Shown here in pieces: positions 28,406 through 37,992 of a stretch of DNA of 64,000 nt. The stretch spans positions 1,054,001 to 1,118,000 of the forward strand of contig NZ_CP012034.1 of NCBI RefSeq assembly GCF_001050475.1, in the 5' to 3' direction. The stretch comes from Companilactobacillus ginsenosidimutans. Lineage in GTDB: Bacteria; Bacillota; Bacilli; Lactobacillales; Lactobacillaceae. The position numbers and the translations under genes were made by a program. How positions within the stretch are numbered: the first letter of the stretch is position 1; each line of letters begins with the position of its first letter. The notes under the pieces were generated by a model. That model had not been told where the DNA came from. It saw nothing but the letters and a program-made list of their open reading frames with translations, and made no database searches.

Positions 28406-29189
28406 CACACTAACAGATGATCAACAAAATTTTGCCAACGCATTAACGAACGCCTTTAACACACGTGAGCCTTTAACAGAAGCAGATTGGAGCGATTACG
28501 CACCTGATGAAAATACTGCCCATCATGTTCAAGAAGCCTTTACTCGTTTGAAGAAAGGTGAAGTTGGTGGATATAAAGTCTCATTAACAAGTAAACAAAC
28601 ACAAGATATGTTCGATTCAACAGAACCACTCTACGGTGCAGAAATGAAAGACAGATTCTTGAAAGCTCCAGCAACAGTAAATCTAAACGATTTAATGGAT
28701 CCACTAGTTGAGGTTGAAATGTGCTTTAAAGCTAAAGAAGATTTGAGCCCCAATGACACACTAGAAGATTTGATGAACAAAACAACCGTAGCACCAGCCT
28801 TGGAGGTTCCCGATTCAAGATTTAAAGACTGGTTCCCTAGCCTATCAAAATACATGGTAATGTCAGACGGTGCCGTTAGTGGCTTAGTCGTTTACGGTGA
28901 AGAATTTGATACCAACAAGTTCGAAAATGTCGACGCATTGGAAAATGTCACAGCAACTTTGTACCATGACAACGAAAACTTGAAGTCAGGCAAGTCATCA
29001 GAAGTTTTAGGAAACCCACTTAAATCATTACAATGGCTAGTAAATAAATTAGATGAACAAGGTAAAACATTGTTGAAGGATCAACGAGTATCGTCAGGTA
29101 CTTTCGTATTACCACCATCATTAACAAAAGGTGAATGGCACGCAACTTTCGATAATGGCTTGGGTACCGTTAACCTTAATGTTAAATAA
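28362..29189 (+). CDS. 2-keto-4-pentenoate hydratase-like (FAH superfamily) protein
   Basis: This protein of 275 residues belongs to the MhpD/2-oxopent-4-dienoate hydratase branch of the fumarylacetoacetate hydrolase fold. Visible landmarks are GGYKVSLTSKQTQ, DPLVEVEMCF (metal-binding Glu pair), APALEVPDSRF and SSGTFVLPPSLTKGEWHATFDNGLG. Such enzymes hydrate unsaturated keto acids in aromatic degradation, which lactobacilli lack, so the substrate is unknown. The ATG at 28362 has GGAGG eight bases before it; an in-frame ATG at 28347 overlaps that site. The Thr/Lys-rich N-terminus is odd. Expression appears controlled by a T-box. Confidence 0.7.
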   Translation: MTTTNTTTTKKATNNTLTDDQQNFANALTNAFNTREPLTEADWSDYAPDENTAHHVQEAFTRLKKGEVGGYKVSLTSKQTQDMFDSTEPLYGAEMKDRFLKAPATVNLNDLMDPLVEVEMCFKAKEDLSPNDTLEDLMNKTTVAPALEVPDSRFKDWFPSLSKYMVMSDGAVSGLVVYGEEFDTNKFENVDALENVTATLYHDNENLKSGKSSEVLGNPLKSLQWLVNKLDEQGKTLLKDQRVSSGTFVLPPSLTKGEWHATFDNGLGTVNLNVK

Positions 29190-29241
29190 ATTGAATCAAT
29201 GAAAAGTACTTAGGAACAAATACCGAAATACCAACATATAT

Positions 29242-29273
29242 AGAACTCTCTTGAACAGAGGGTTCTATTTTTT
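29242..29273 (+). terminator. Terminator after the hydratase gene
   Basis: AGAACTCTC (29242-29250) pairs with GAGGGTTCT (29258-29266), one G-U, and a T run follows. Confidence 0.8.
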
Positions 29274-29287
29274 GTCGTTTTGAACTA

Positions 29288-29454
29288 CCGATTCCGAAGT
29301 GAAATCGATTTTCGGGCTGGAACATGGCTGATACATTTGGAGCCTTTTCAAAGTACGAAAAGTCTTCAAACTGCATCTTATTCTAAGCCGAGAAGTTCAC
29401 TCGACTAAGAATTATTTAGTCATTTAGCCCAAATCGATTTCACTTCTCCATCTA
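29288..29454 (+). repeat. Palindromic intergenic element, family A copy 2
   Basis: The outer stem GAAGTGAAATCGATTT (29296-29311) is perfectly complementary to 29431-29446. The second helix is GGGCT/AGCCC (29314-29318 with 29426-29430). Inner hairpins are CTTTTC/GAAAAG within TTTGGAG...CTTCAAA, and a TTCT-AAG..CGAG/CTCG..AAGAA arm. It starts about 15 bp after the hydratase terminator, so it is not needed for termination there. Confidence 0.9.
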
Positions 29455-29660
29455 ATATTGTGCAATAAATAATTTCTTGTTCAGACCTCTTTATCTCATC
29501 CACACTCTATTAATTGGACATTTACTACCTATATCCATATTGGATTAGGAAATCCGTGAAGACAAAACTTTGTTAACGAAAATATTTTGAATTTTAATTT
29601 CATTTGGTACCCGTAGACGAAGGTCACGTCAAACCATGGAAGCATCAATATTATCATGTA
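29455..29660. other. Intergenic stretch with no recognised gene
   Basis: AT-rich sequence between the family A element and the next hairpin. I see no open frame with a ribosome-binding site, no tRNA and no clear promoter. Confidence 0.5.
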
Positions 29661-29718
29661 AAAAAAGGGAAGATATATCACTCTAAAATTTGTCAGCGTG
29701 ATACATCTTCCTTATTTT
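29661..29718. terminator. Bidirectional terminator-like hairpin
   Basis: GGAAGATATATCAC (29668-29681) pairs with GTGATACATCTTCC (29698-29711) with one mismatch. Seven A precede it and a T-rich run follows, so it could act on either strand. No gene abuts it on the left. Confidence 0.6.
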
Positions 29719-29753
29719 TATACTGAAAACAAATAAATGTTTTTGACTCAAAT

Positions 29754-29937
29754 CCAGTCGGAAGGGCTGAGAATATTTACATGCAGTGAAAGTGGTGTTA
29801 TGGCTTCAGCCATTACACCACCGGGCGAGTTTGAAGACTTTCGCGAACTTCGAAAGGCTCCAAACCGAGACCCAAGACCGCACTTCGGCTTGGGTCGTCC
29901 CGCACAGCATGCTAAATATTCTCAGCCCTGCAGACGG
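29754..29937 (+). repeat. Palindromic intergenic element, family B copy 1
   Basis: The outer stem GGGCTGAGAATATTTA (29764-29779) is the exact complement of 29913-29928. Three inner hairpins are visible: GGTGT..ATGGCT-TC-AGCCAT..ACACC (29794-29819), GTTTGAAGACTTTC...GAAAGGCTCCAAAC (29829-29865) and GACCCAAG/CTTGGGTC (29869-29896). This makes a four-way junction. Related copies are at 51778 (inverted) and 52231. It ends 18 bp from the stop of the XRE gene. Confidence 0.88.
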
Positions 29938-29955
29938 CAGTGAACCGCCACCAAA

Positions 29956-30156
29956 CTAATCTTTGTACTCTAATATATCCCCAGGCTGACAATCTAACAC
30001 CATGCAAATAGCAGAAAGAGTAGAAAACCGAATAGCCTTAGCCTTCCCATTCTTCAAAATAGACAAATTAGCCATAGTAACTCCAACCCGCTCAGACAAC
30101 TCAGTAAGACTCATTTTTCGTTTAGCAAGCATAACATCCAAATTAACCACAATCAT
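29956..30156 (-). CDS. Small XRE-family transcriptional regulator
   Basis: This 66-residue protein is a single Cro/C1-type helix-turn-helix domain: MLAKRKMSLTELSERVGVTMANLS with GKAKAIRFSTLSAICMVLDCQPGDILEY. It is of the YozG type that usually accompanies a DUF2975 membrane protein. Its start overlaps the end of the upstream DUF2975 gene by four bases (ATGA), so the pair is translationally coupled. Its target is unknown, likely its own operon. Confidence 0.88.
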   Translation of the reverse strand: MIVVNLDVMLAKRKMSLTELSERVGVTMANLSILKNGKAKAIRFSTLSAICMVLDCQPGDILEYKD

Positions 30157-30620
30157 ACAAGTTGACCTGACTTTTCCATTTCATTCAGACAAATCTTTTC
30201 CAACATCCCCGCAAAAGCAGCAATAGTTATCCCCAGACCAATCAGGAAGATGTCCACGACGATGGGACCCGGAAGACAGTCTCCAATCGAGAACGCAAGG
30301 AAAAGTGGAATCATGAGTGTGTAGACAGCAGAAATTGATACTGCAAGCCTTTTAATCCAACGTAGTGCCGACCTGGATTTTTGAGTCAGTATTTCGTTTT
30401 TATCAACTCGATTAATTAAGTACCACGCACATGCGATTATTCCATAAGTCAAGATCACTGAAGTATATACTCCTACTGTGAAGGCAACTATTTGATACAT
30501 TGGTACTTTGCCCTGTTGCAGGAGATAAATCGAAGTTGGGAATATTACTCCGGCAAAAAATGTTGGTCCTAGAAATAACAGTAGTAGTGAAAATCTCAGG
30601 AATAGTGTGAATTTTCTCAT
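30153..30620 (-). CDS. DUF2975 membrane protein
   Basis: This 155-residue protein has four hydrophobic segments (about residues 8-30, 44-66, 88-108 and 120-142) with NRVDKNEILTQKSRSALRWIKRLA between the second and third, the DUF2975 hallmark. Function is unknown. It is a paralogue of the next upstream gene (30630) and is coupled to the XRE regulator downstream, forming a three-gene unit. Confidence 0.8.
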   Translation of the reverse strand: MRKFTLFLRFSLLLLFLGPTFFAGVIFPTSIYLLQQGKVPMYQIVAFTVGVYTSVILTYGIIACAWYLINRVDKNEILTQKSRSALRWIKRLAVSISAVYTLMIPLFLAFSIGDCLPGPIVVDIFLIGLGITIAAFAGMLEKICLNEMEKSGQLV

Positions 30621-30629
30621 AATACCCTC

Positions 30630-31109
30630 CTAAATTGTTAAATCGTTTTCGGCTTTTATTTCGATTGCTTGATGTAATAATTTTTGTAAGACGCTAGCAA
30701 ATATTGCGATTACCAATGGTGCGCCGGCGAAAACAATTCCAACTAACAACATCCCCGGTGAGTCATCTCTATCTGCAAATATATAGAAGATAGGTAACTC
30801 AAGTATCATTAATCCACAGATTGTATAAGCTTCAATTTTGATCCATCTTAGTGCTTGGACCGCCACATTTGAAAAAGCGGATTTGTGGTCAATCATTTTC
30901 AAAAGTCGATATCCTTGATACAAGACTAAGTAGAACACGATTGCAGCAAGATACATCCCTGCGCCTAATAAATCGGTCAGTATTGGCCAATTGGACATAA
31001 CATTATTTGCGCCTATCAAATAGTGAGGTACTATAACTATGCAAAACCCCAGCATAATAAGACCCATTAGGAAAATCACAATTTTTAAAAAGGTTGTTTC
31101 GCCCTTCAT
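30630..31109 (-). CDS. DUF2975 membrane protein, second copy
   Basis: This 159-residue protein has the same four-helix layout as its neighbour and the matching loop KMIDHKSAFSNVAVQALRWIKIEA. The two copies are 9 bp apart and probably arose by duplication or form a heteromer. DUF2975 proteins with an XRE partner are widespread in Firmicutes; what they sense or transport is not known. Confidence 0.8.
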   Translation of the reverse strand: MKGETTFLKIVIFLMGLIMLGFCIVIVPHYLIGANNVMSNWPILTDLLGAGMYLAAIVFYLVLYQGYRLLKMIDHKSAFSNVAVQALRWIKIEAYTICGLMILELPIFYIFADRDDSPGMLLVGIVFAGAPLVIAIFASVLQKLLHQAIEIKAENDLTI

Positions 31110-31189
31110 TCTAAATCACACCTCATCAATTTCTTGAATTAAGATTACCATAATTTATCGATAAACGATATATATTTATCATTTCTCAA

Positions 31190-31222
31190 CAAAAAAGAGT
31201 GACACCTGTTTGGCATCACTCT
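31190..31222 (-). terminator. Terminator after the DUF4811 gene
   Basis: On the minus strand AGAGTGA pairs with TCACTCT around an inner GCC...GGT and six T follow. Confidence 0.8.
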
Positions 31223-31232
31223 GGATAATAAT

Positions 31233-31955
31233 TTATTTTAAAGTATCCGCAATTTTCTTAGCTGCTTGAACTTTGAAATCTGCTTCAGCTTGTTTGATAA
31301 CTTTAGCTTGTTGGGCCTTTGTCATTGAAGGATTGGCTTGCATTTCTTGTGCTACGGTCTTTTTGACGTAGGCTTCTCCCTCAGCCTTCATTTGTGCTTG
31401 AACATTTTTATCTTTCATTTTCTTGTTCAACTTATCAGCTTGATTGGTTGTTAATACTAACCAATCTTGGCCAACCTTGAAGGTATTTTGTTGCTTAATG
31501 AATTCTTTGTTGTTATTTGAAAGGTTAAATAGGAATGAATAAAAACCATTCTTATACTCCCAACGTTGAGTCTTTTGGCTTAGCTTGGCGATATTATAGT
31601 CGCCGTGTTTGACACTGTTTTTAACGTTGACATCAACTTTAGTGGTATTCGGTTTCGTTGCATTTTCTGTACTTGGTGTGCGGTAAATATAAACATTCTC
31701 TTTACCATTTGTACCAAGTTTCTTATACAAAAGGACATTTGAACCTTTTTTTACGGTTTGAATTTGAATGGTTTTATCAGTTGTAACTTTTTCCATCCCA
31801 TAATGGCCATACTCGTTACCAACTAATAATCCAATTGATAGGATAAATAAAACAATGAACACTGACATTAATGAATAACCGACACGCTTATTTCTCAAAA
31901 ATACGGCGAAGTAATAAGCTAGTCCGGCACAGACAAGAATTGAAATTTGAATCAT
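31233..31955 (-). CDS. DUF4811 domain membrane protein
   Basis: This 240-residue protein has two N-terminal membrane helices (about 4-20 and 27-46) and a large extracellular-looking domain rich in Lys and Gln, ending in an amphipathic Ala/Lys helix. It matches the DUF4811 group found next to DHA2 pumps in lactobacilli. Its start overlaps the stop of the MFS pump by one base. A role as accessory to the pump is inferred from context only. Confidence 0.75.
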   Translation of the reverse strand: MIQISILVCAGLAYYFAVFLRNKRVGYSLMSVFIVLFILSIGLLVGNEYGHYGMEKVTTDKTIQIQTVKKGSNVLLYKKLGTNGKENVYIYRTPSTENATKPNTTKVDVNVKNSVKHGDYNIAKLSQKTQRWEYKNGFYSFLFNLSNNNKEFIKQQNTFKVGQDWLVLTTNQADKLNKKMKDKNVQAQMKAEGEAYVKKTVAQEMQANPSMTKAQQAKVIKQAEADFKVQAAKKIADTLK

Positions 31956-33460
31956 TACTTGTCACCTGCCTTTTCTGTTGCTTGATCTTTTGAACTGCTT
32001 GCAAGAGTTACTGATTTTGATTTAGCTGTATCTTTAACCATGAATGTGATTCCCATTGCAATAACACAGAATAGAATTGCGACAGCAAACGCTGCATGAT
32101 AACCAGTTAAGGTTGCATTGAAAAAGCTATCTTTATATTGAAGTGGAGCTGAGTGAAGCAATGATTTGCCAGGTTTAACGTTGTTTGTAACGTTTGTAAG
32201 GACACTGACCAAAATAGCTGTACCCATTGAGCTAAATACCTGACGAACAGTGTTATTTACGGCAGTACCATGACTCATTAAGTCAAATGGCAAAGCGTTC
32301 ATACCATCTGTGGTAACAGGCATCAAGACCATTGAGATACCAAACATACGAATTGCATATAAAATTACAATATCTAATGTTGGCGTTGTTCTTGTTAAGA
32401 ATAAGAATGGAATTGTCCCAGCAGTCAACAAGAGCATACCCATACGTGCCAAATCTTTTGGTCCAAATCTATCGAATGCACGTCCGGTAATTGGTGACAT
32501 AACACCAATTAGTAAGGCACCAGGTAGAAGTGTCAATCCAGAATGGAAAGCTGACATCCCTTTAACAATCTGTAGATACAATGGCAAAATCATTTCGACA
32601 CCGATCATAGCCATGTTAACTGTTGATGAAAGTGCGGCAGCAATACTGAATTTCTTAACCTTGAATACTCGTAATTCCAAGAATGGCTCTTTCATATGTA
32701 ATTGGCGATGACCAAATAACAAAATCAAGATAAGTCCACCAATAATTGAAACTAGAACCACTGGTGAACCCCATCCATCATCACCAACAGATGAGAATCC
32801 GTAAAGTAATGCACCAAATCCAAGTGTTGAAAGAATTAATGAAGGAATATCCAGCTTAGTTTTTCTCGTCTTGATAACCGGACGCATGAAGAAAATTGCG
32901 GCAATGATAACAACGATAACGATAGGAATAATCATTCCGAATAAATCACGCCATGAAAAGTTATCAATAATCCAACCAGAAAGTGTTGGTCCGATGGCAG
33001 GAGCAAGTCCAATAACCAATCCACCAAGTCCCATGGCAGTACCACGTTGATTAGCTGGAAAAATTGTTAACATAATAATCTGCATAAGCGGCATTGTAAT
33101 ACCAACACCAACCGCCTGAACCAGACGTCCAATTAAAATTGTTGCAAAGTTAGGAGCAATAAATGATAAAACTGTACCTAGCAAGAAAGTTGACATAGCG
33201 AACAAGTACAAAGACTTTGTACTGTAATTCGTACTCAACCAGGCAGTAACAGGAATCATGATACCATTAACCATCAAAAATCCTGTAGTAAGCCATTGAA
33301 CAGCCGATGTCGTAACATTGAACTGATTCATAAGTGTAGGAAAGGCTGTAGTCAAAATAGTTCCGTTCAGCACAGTACAGAAAGTACCGACTAGGAGTAC
33401 AAGAACCATAAGATTACGGTTGAAGGGTTTCCCATTTAAATCTAAATGTTTACTATTCAC
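31955..33460 (-). CDS. DHA2-family MFS drug efflux pump (EmrB/QacA type)
   Basis: This transporter of about 501 residues has 14 predicted helices. LIGRLVQAVGVGITMPLMQ and GLAPAIGPTLSGWII (motif C) mark the drug:proton antiporter 2 family. The frame is open from a TTG at 33481, but AAGAGG ahead of the GTG at 33460 favours that start. It is preceded by a MarR regulator and followed by DUF4811, a marR-pump-accessory operon. The compound exported is unknown. Confidence 0.85.
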   Translation of the reverse strand: MNSKHLDLNGKPFNRNLMVLVLLVGTFCTVLNGTILTTAFPTLMNQFNVTTSAVQWLTTGFLMVNGIMIPVTAWLSTNYSTKSLYLFAMSTFLLGTVLSFIAPNFATILIGRLVQAVGVGITMPLMQIIMLTIFPANQRGTAMGLGGLVIGLAPAIGPTLSGWIIDNFSWRDLFGMIIPIVIVVIIAAIFFMRPVIKTRKTKLDIPSLILSTLGFGALLYGFSSVGDDGWGSPVVLVSIIGGLILILLFGHRQLHMKEPFLELRVFKVKKFSIAAALSSTVNMAMIGVEMILPLYLQIVKGMSAFHSGLTLLPGALLIGVMSPITGRAFDRFGPKDLARMGMLLLTAGTIPFLFLTRTTPTLDIVILYAIRMFGISMVLMPVTTDGMNALPFDLMSHGTAVNNTVRQVFSSMGTAILVSVLTNVTNNVKPGKSLLHSAPLQYKDSFFNATLTGYHAAFAVAILFCVIAMGITFMVKDTAKSKSVTLASSSKDQATEKAGDK

Positions 33461-33510
33461 GATAGTAATACCTCTTCTCAAAATTTTAAAAACAAGCTAC
33501 GTGCCCTCAA

Positions 33511-33945
33511 TTATTTCGGAATATCGATTTTATCAAAATTATTGAATACATGCGTCAAGATCACTTCTAAAGATTTTTGATCCTCTTCAGAAACATCCTC
33601 AAATAATTGGTCCGAAATCTTGTGATCAGCTGCCTTGACCTCTTTGAGAAAGTCTTTTCCTGCTGGTGTCAAATTCACCAGCTTCTTACGATGGTTAGTG
33701 GGGTGAACTTTTCGTTCGGCGAAACCACTAGCCTCGAGTCGTTTGAGTGCACGGGCAATGCTAGCGCCGTCAAACAAGGTTATCTCACCAATTTTTTCTT
33801 GACTGAAATCAGGATGTTTTTCAATCAGCACCATCAAGATTCCATCAATCGTATTCAAATCTTTTTGCTTAAGAATGTTCGATAACGTTCTTTTCTTTGT
33901 CATCATATATCTCGTTGCAAAACCTGTTAAAATCGAATAATCCAA
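33511..33945 (-). CDS. MarR family transcriptional regulator
   Basis: This 144-residue winged-helix protein has DGASIARALKRLEASGFAERKVHPTNHRKKLVNLTPAGKDFL split over the recognition helix and wing (only landmarks ARALKRLEASG and NHRKKLVNLTPAG are needed). It most likely represses the pump operon it heads. Translation appears to start at a TTG eight bases after GGAG. It is 50 bp upstream of the pump. Confidence 0.85.
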   Translation of the reverse strand: MDYSILTGFATRYMMTKKRTLSNILKQKDLNTIDGILMVLIEKHPDFSQEKIGEITLFDGASIARALKRLEASGFAERKVHPTNHRKKLVNLTPAGKDFLKEVKAADHKISDQLFEDVSEEDQKSLEVILTHVFNNFDKIDIPK

Positions 33946-33988
33946 TATACTATCTCCGAATTAAAAATATAAATTCATTTTTAGAGCC

Positions 33989-34043
33989 AAAAAACATGCT
34001 ACACAACTCTTGATAAAATCAAGTGTTGTGTAGCATGTTTTTT
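33989..34043 (-). terminator. Strong terminator after trpS
   Basis: A long stem pairs AACATGCTACACAAC (33992-34006) with GTTGTGTAGCATGTT (34025-34039), with an inner CTTGA/TCAAG, flanked by A and T runs. It can serve both strands. Confidence 0.85.
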
Positions 34044-34070
34044 ATTGAAAACGTTTTTTAAATTTTTTGA

Positions 34071-35300
<1,230 letters not shown>

Positions 35301-35372
35301 TATGATTTAATATACTTTAATTCGATATAATCATAAGGAATTTATGCCGGATTGTCAACGCGAGGTAATTTT

Positions 35373-37646
35373 ATGACTACAAACGACAAAGAACTAGAAC
35401 AAAAAAGAGTCGACGAAGTTGCCGAAATTATCGACAACAAAATTGACAAAGTTAGAGCAGATTTAGCCAAGGCTCACTCTGAAACTGGCAACATTGAACA
35501 AAACTATGGTGAAAATACCAAAGTCAATACATTTGAAGTCGATGACCAAATGGAAACTAACGCTTCTGTCCAGCAACAGAAACAGCTGGTTTATTTAGCC
35601 GTCGAAAATGAAAACATTTTAAATTCTAACGAACAAAAGTTAAAGAATCTCCAAGGATCTCCATATTTTGGACGAATCGATATCGTTGAAGATGGTGAAA
35701 AAGACACTCTTTATATTGGAACTTCAACTCTTCAAGATGAGGATGGAGACTTCTTAATTTACGACTGGCGTGCTCCTATTTCTGGTATTTATTACAACGG
35801 TACACTCGGAAAAGTTTCCTATCCTACTCCGACTGGAAAAGCTGAAGTTGATCTCAAACGAAAGCGTCAATTCCAAATCGTTCACAATAAGATTCGTAAT
35901 ATGTTTGATACCAATGAAACTGTTGGTGATGAAATTCTGCAATCAGTTTTATCCGAATACAGTGACGAATATTTAAAAAGTATCGTTGCCACTATTCAGC
36001 ATGAACAAAATACTATCATTCGTGATATTGATTCAGATGTACTACTTGTTCAAGGGGTAGCCGGAAGTGGTAAAACTTCGGCTATCTTGCAACGGGTCGC
36101 CTTTTTGCTTTATCACAGTCGTTCAAGTTTGAATGCAGACCAAATTATCCTATTTTCACCAAACAAGTTATTTAGTAATTATATTTCTGAAGTCCTTCCT
36201 AGTTTGGGTGAAAGAAATATGCGTCAGGTTACCCTTAATGAATTCATTTCGCTACGTTTAACTGGTATTCAAGTTGAAACCTTGTTTGAACGATATGAAA
36301 AAGATGAGCGCAATCTTCCTCAATCGATGATTGATATTCGTTTATATAAGGAAAGCGCCGAATTCTTAAATGACCTTGAGGCTTTGGAAAACAAAAATAA
36401 AGATCATCTACTTTATTTTGAAGATATTATTTTTGAAGGACGTCCCTTCTTTACCAAAGATGAAATATCTGAAATCTATGAGAAACAAAATAAAGCATTC
36501 AGCATTCCCGATAGATTTTTGAAAACCAAGAATATTCTCATCAAGCGACTTCAAAAACGCATCCATCGTGACCGTGACGATGATTGGGTACAAGCTGAAA
36601 TCGACAACTTATCTGATGAAGATTTCCAACAAATTATTACTGACCACAATATTGAAGAGTCAACTAACCAACGCTCAATTATTGCTGAAGAGTTTTTGAA
36701 GGATCGTTATGCGCCGATCTATAACGCATTAATCAACAATTACTTCTTCAATCCATATGAAGAATATTTGTATTTGCTTAGCCTCATGGATCAAAATATT
36801 GTTTCTAAAGAAATTTGGGACACAATGATTGAAGCAATTGATCATAACGTTGAGGCTCATAAATTAGGATTGAGTGATTCTGTTGCTGTACTTTACTTGC
36901 GCGATTATGTGACTGACAGTGGCTACAATGCTGGAATTCAACACATCTTCATTGATGAAGTTCAAGATTACACTATGGCTCAACTGAAATACATTTCGCA
37001 TGCCTTCCCTGAAGCAAAATTGACACTTTTAGGTGACCGTTCACAGGATGTACTGACTAGTTCATATCGTGATAAAGACTTGGTAACTGCGGTATCAGAT
37101 TTATTTAATAAGAAACGTTTAACGACTATTACTTTGAACCAGAGCTATCGTTCAACTGCAGAGATTACTAATTTTGCGAGCCAACTTTTGCCTGATACTG
37201 AAAAGATTAAAGCTTTCTCACGTCGTGGTGAAAAGCCAGAAATTCATGTTTATGAAAATGAAAATGTTTATTACACTGGATTAAAAGACTGTGCTCGAGA
37301 ACTGAATAAGAAATATGAAACAGTTGCAATTTTGACTAGAAATGAAGCTCAAGCTGAACAAGTTTATGCTCATTATGGCGATGAAGCACAAGTAACTTTG
37401 GTGGATGCAGACTTTAGGTCTGTTCCTAAGGGCATTATTGTGATGCCGATTTATTTAGCCAAAGGATTGGAATTCGATGCTGTTATTGCGCACGATGTTT
37501 CGGCTGATAATTATCCTGATTCTCGTAGTCGCGATACTTTGTATACTATTTGTACTCGAGCTATGCATAGTTTGACGCTTTGTGCGGATAAGGAGTTGTC
37601 CCCTTTAATTCGGTCTCGCGAAACAGCAAAACTACAAACAAACTAA
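35373..37646 (+). CDS. helD: HelD-type UvrD-like helicase / RNA polymerase recycling factor
   Basis: This protein of 757 residues has Walker A GVAGSGKTS (about 227-235), HIFIDEVQDYTMAQ (Walker B, motif II), LTLLGDRSQDV, LNQSYRSTAEI and the C-terminal GIIVMPIYLAKGLEFDAVI. An N-terminal coiled-coil arm and the lack of DNA-helicase accessory domains fit HelD, which removes stalled RNA polymerase from DNA in Gram-positives. The ATG at 35373 follows GAGGT; the frame is open from a TTG at 35352. It is divergent from the trpS leader. A family A element starts 17 bp after its stop. Confidence 0.85.
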   Translation: MTTNDKELEQKRVDEVAEIIDNKIDKVRADLAKAHSETGNIEQNYGENTKVNTFEVDDQMETNASVQQQKQLVYLAVENENILNSNEQKLKNLQGSPYFGRIDIVEDGEKDTLYIGTSTLQDEDGDFLIYDWRAPISGIYYNGTLGKVSYPTPTGKAEVDLKRKRQFQIVHNKIRNMFDTNETVGDEILQSVLSEYSDEYLKSIVATIQHEQNTIIRDIDSDVLLVQGVAGSGKTSAILQRVAFLLYHSRSSLNADQIILFSPNKLFSNYISEVLPSLGERNMRQVTLNEFISLRLTGIQVETLFERYEKDERNLPQSMIDIRLYKESAEFLNDLEALENKNKDHLLYFEDIIFEGRPFFTKDEISEIYEKQNKAFSIPDRFLKTKNILIKRLQKRIHRDRDDDWVQAEIDNLSDEDFQQIITDHNIEESTNQRSIIAEEFLKDRYAPIYNALINNYFFNPYEEYLYLLSLMDQNIVSKEIWDTMIEAIDHNVEAHKLGLSDSVAVLYLRDYVTDSGYNAGIQHIFIDEVQDYTMAQLKYISHAFPEAKLTLLGDRSQDVLTSSYRDKDLVTAVSDLFNKKRLTTITLNQSYRSTAEITNFASQLLPDTEKIKAFSRRGEKPEIHVYENENVYYTGLKDCARELNKKYETVAILTRNEAQAEQVYAHYGDEAQVTLVDADFRSVPKGIIVMPIYLAKGLEFDAVIAHDVSADNYPDSRSRDTLYTICTRAMHSLTLCADKELSPLIRSRETAKLQTN

Positions 37647-37663
37647 GTGGTGGTTGTTCACTT

Positions 37664-37828
37664 CCGATTCCGGAAGAAAATCGATTTTATGGCCTGGAAC
37701 GCTGCCGACGCCATTCCAAGGCTTTTCAAAGTACGAAAAGTCTCGGAACTGGGTCTTTTACTAACCGTACTTCGTACGCTAAGTAAAATTTGGCGGCTGA
37801 GGCCAAATCGATTTTCTTCCTCCATCTA
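37664..37828 (+). repeat. Palindromic intergenic element, family A copy 3
   Basis: The outer stem GGAAGAAAATCGATTT (37672-37687) is perfectly complementary to 37805-37820. The second helix is GGCCT/AGGCC (37691-37695 with 37800-37804). Inner hairpins are CTTTTC/GAAAAG and TTTTACT..CGTAC-TTC-GTACG..AGTAAAA. The arms differ from copies 1 and 4 but remain paired. Confidence 0.9.
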
Positions 37829-37926
37829 GGAATGAATAACTATTTAGTTTGGGTGGGATAGTTTTGTAATTTGGCTCTCCCTCTTTGATATTTATATATA
37901 TGGATGTATGTAATTCTTTTTAAAAC

Positions 37927-37966
37927 AAATAAGGTCAACGGCTAATATGTCGTTGACCTTATTTTT
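37927..37966. terminator. Bidirectional terminator between helD and the SufBD gene
   Basis: AAATAAGGTCAACG (37927-37940) pairs with CGTTGACCTTATTT (37951-37964), with A and T runs outside. Confidence 0.85.
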
Positions 37967-37992
37967 GTATTTCATTTATTTGTTTGATTGTT

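Noticed and set aside
29737..29943. Open frames lying on family A and B elements (for example 29737-29943, 52163-52485, 37647-37829, 49027-49209, 60248-60433)
   Set aside because: They follow the palindromes, have no ribosome-binding sites, and differ in frame and sequence between copies while base pairing is kept. They are not taken as genes.
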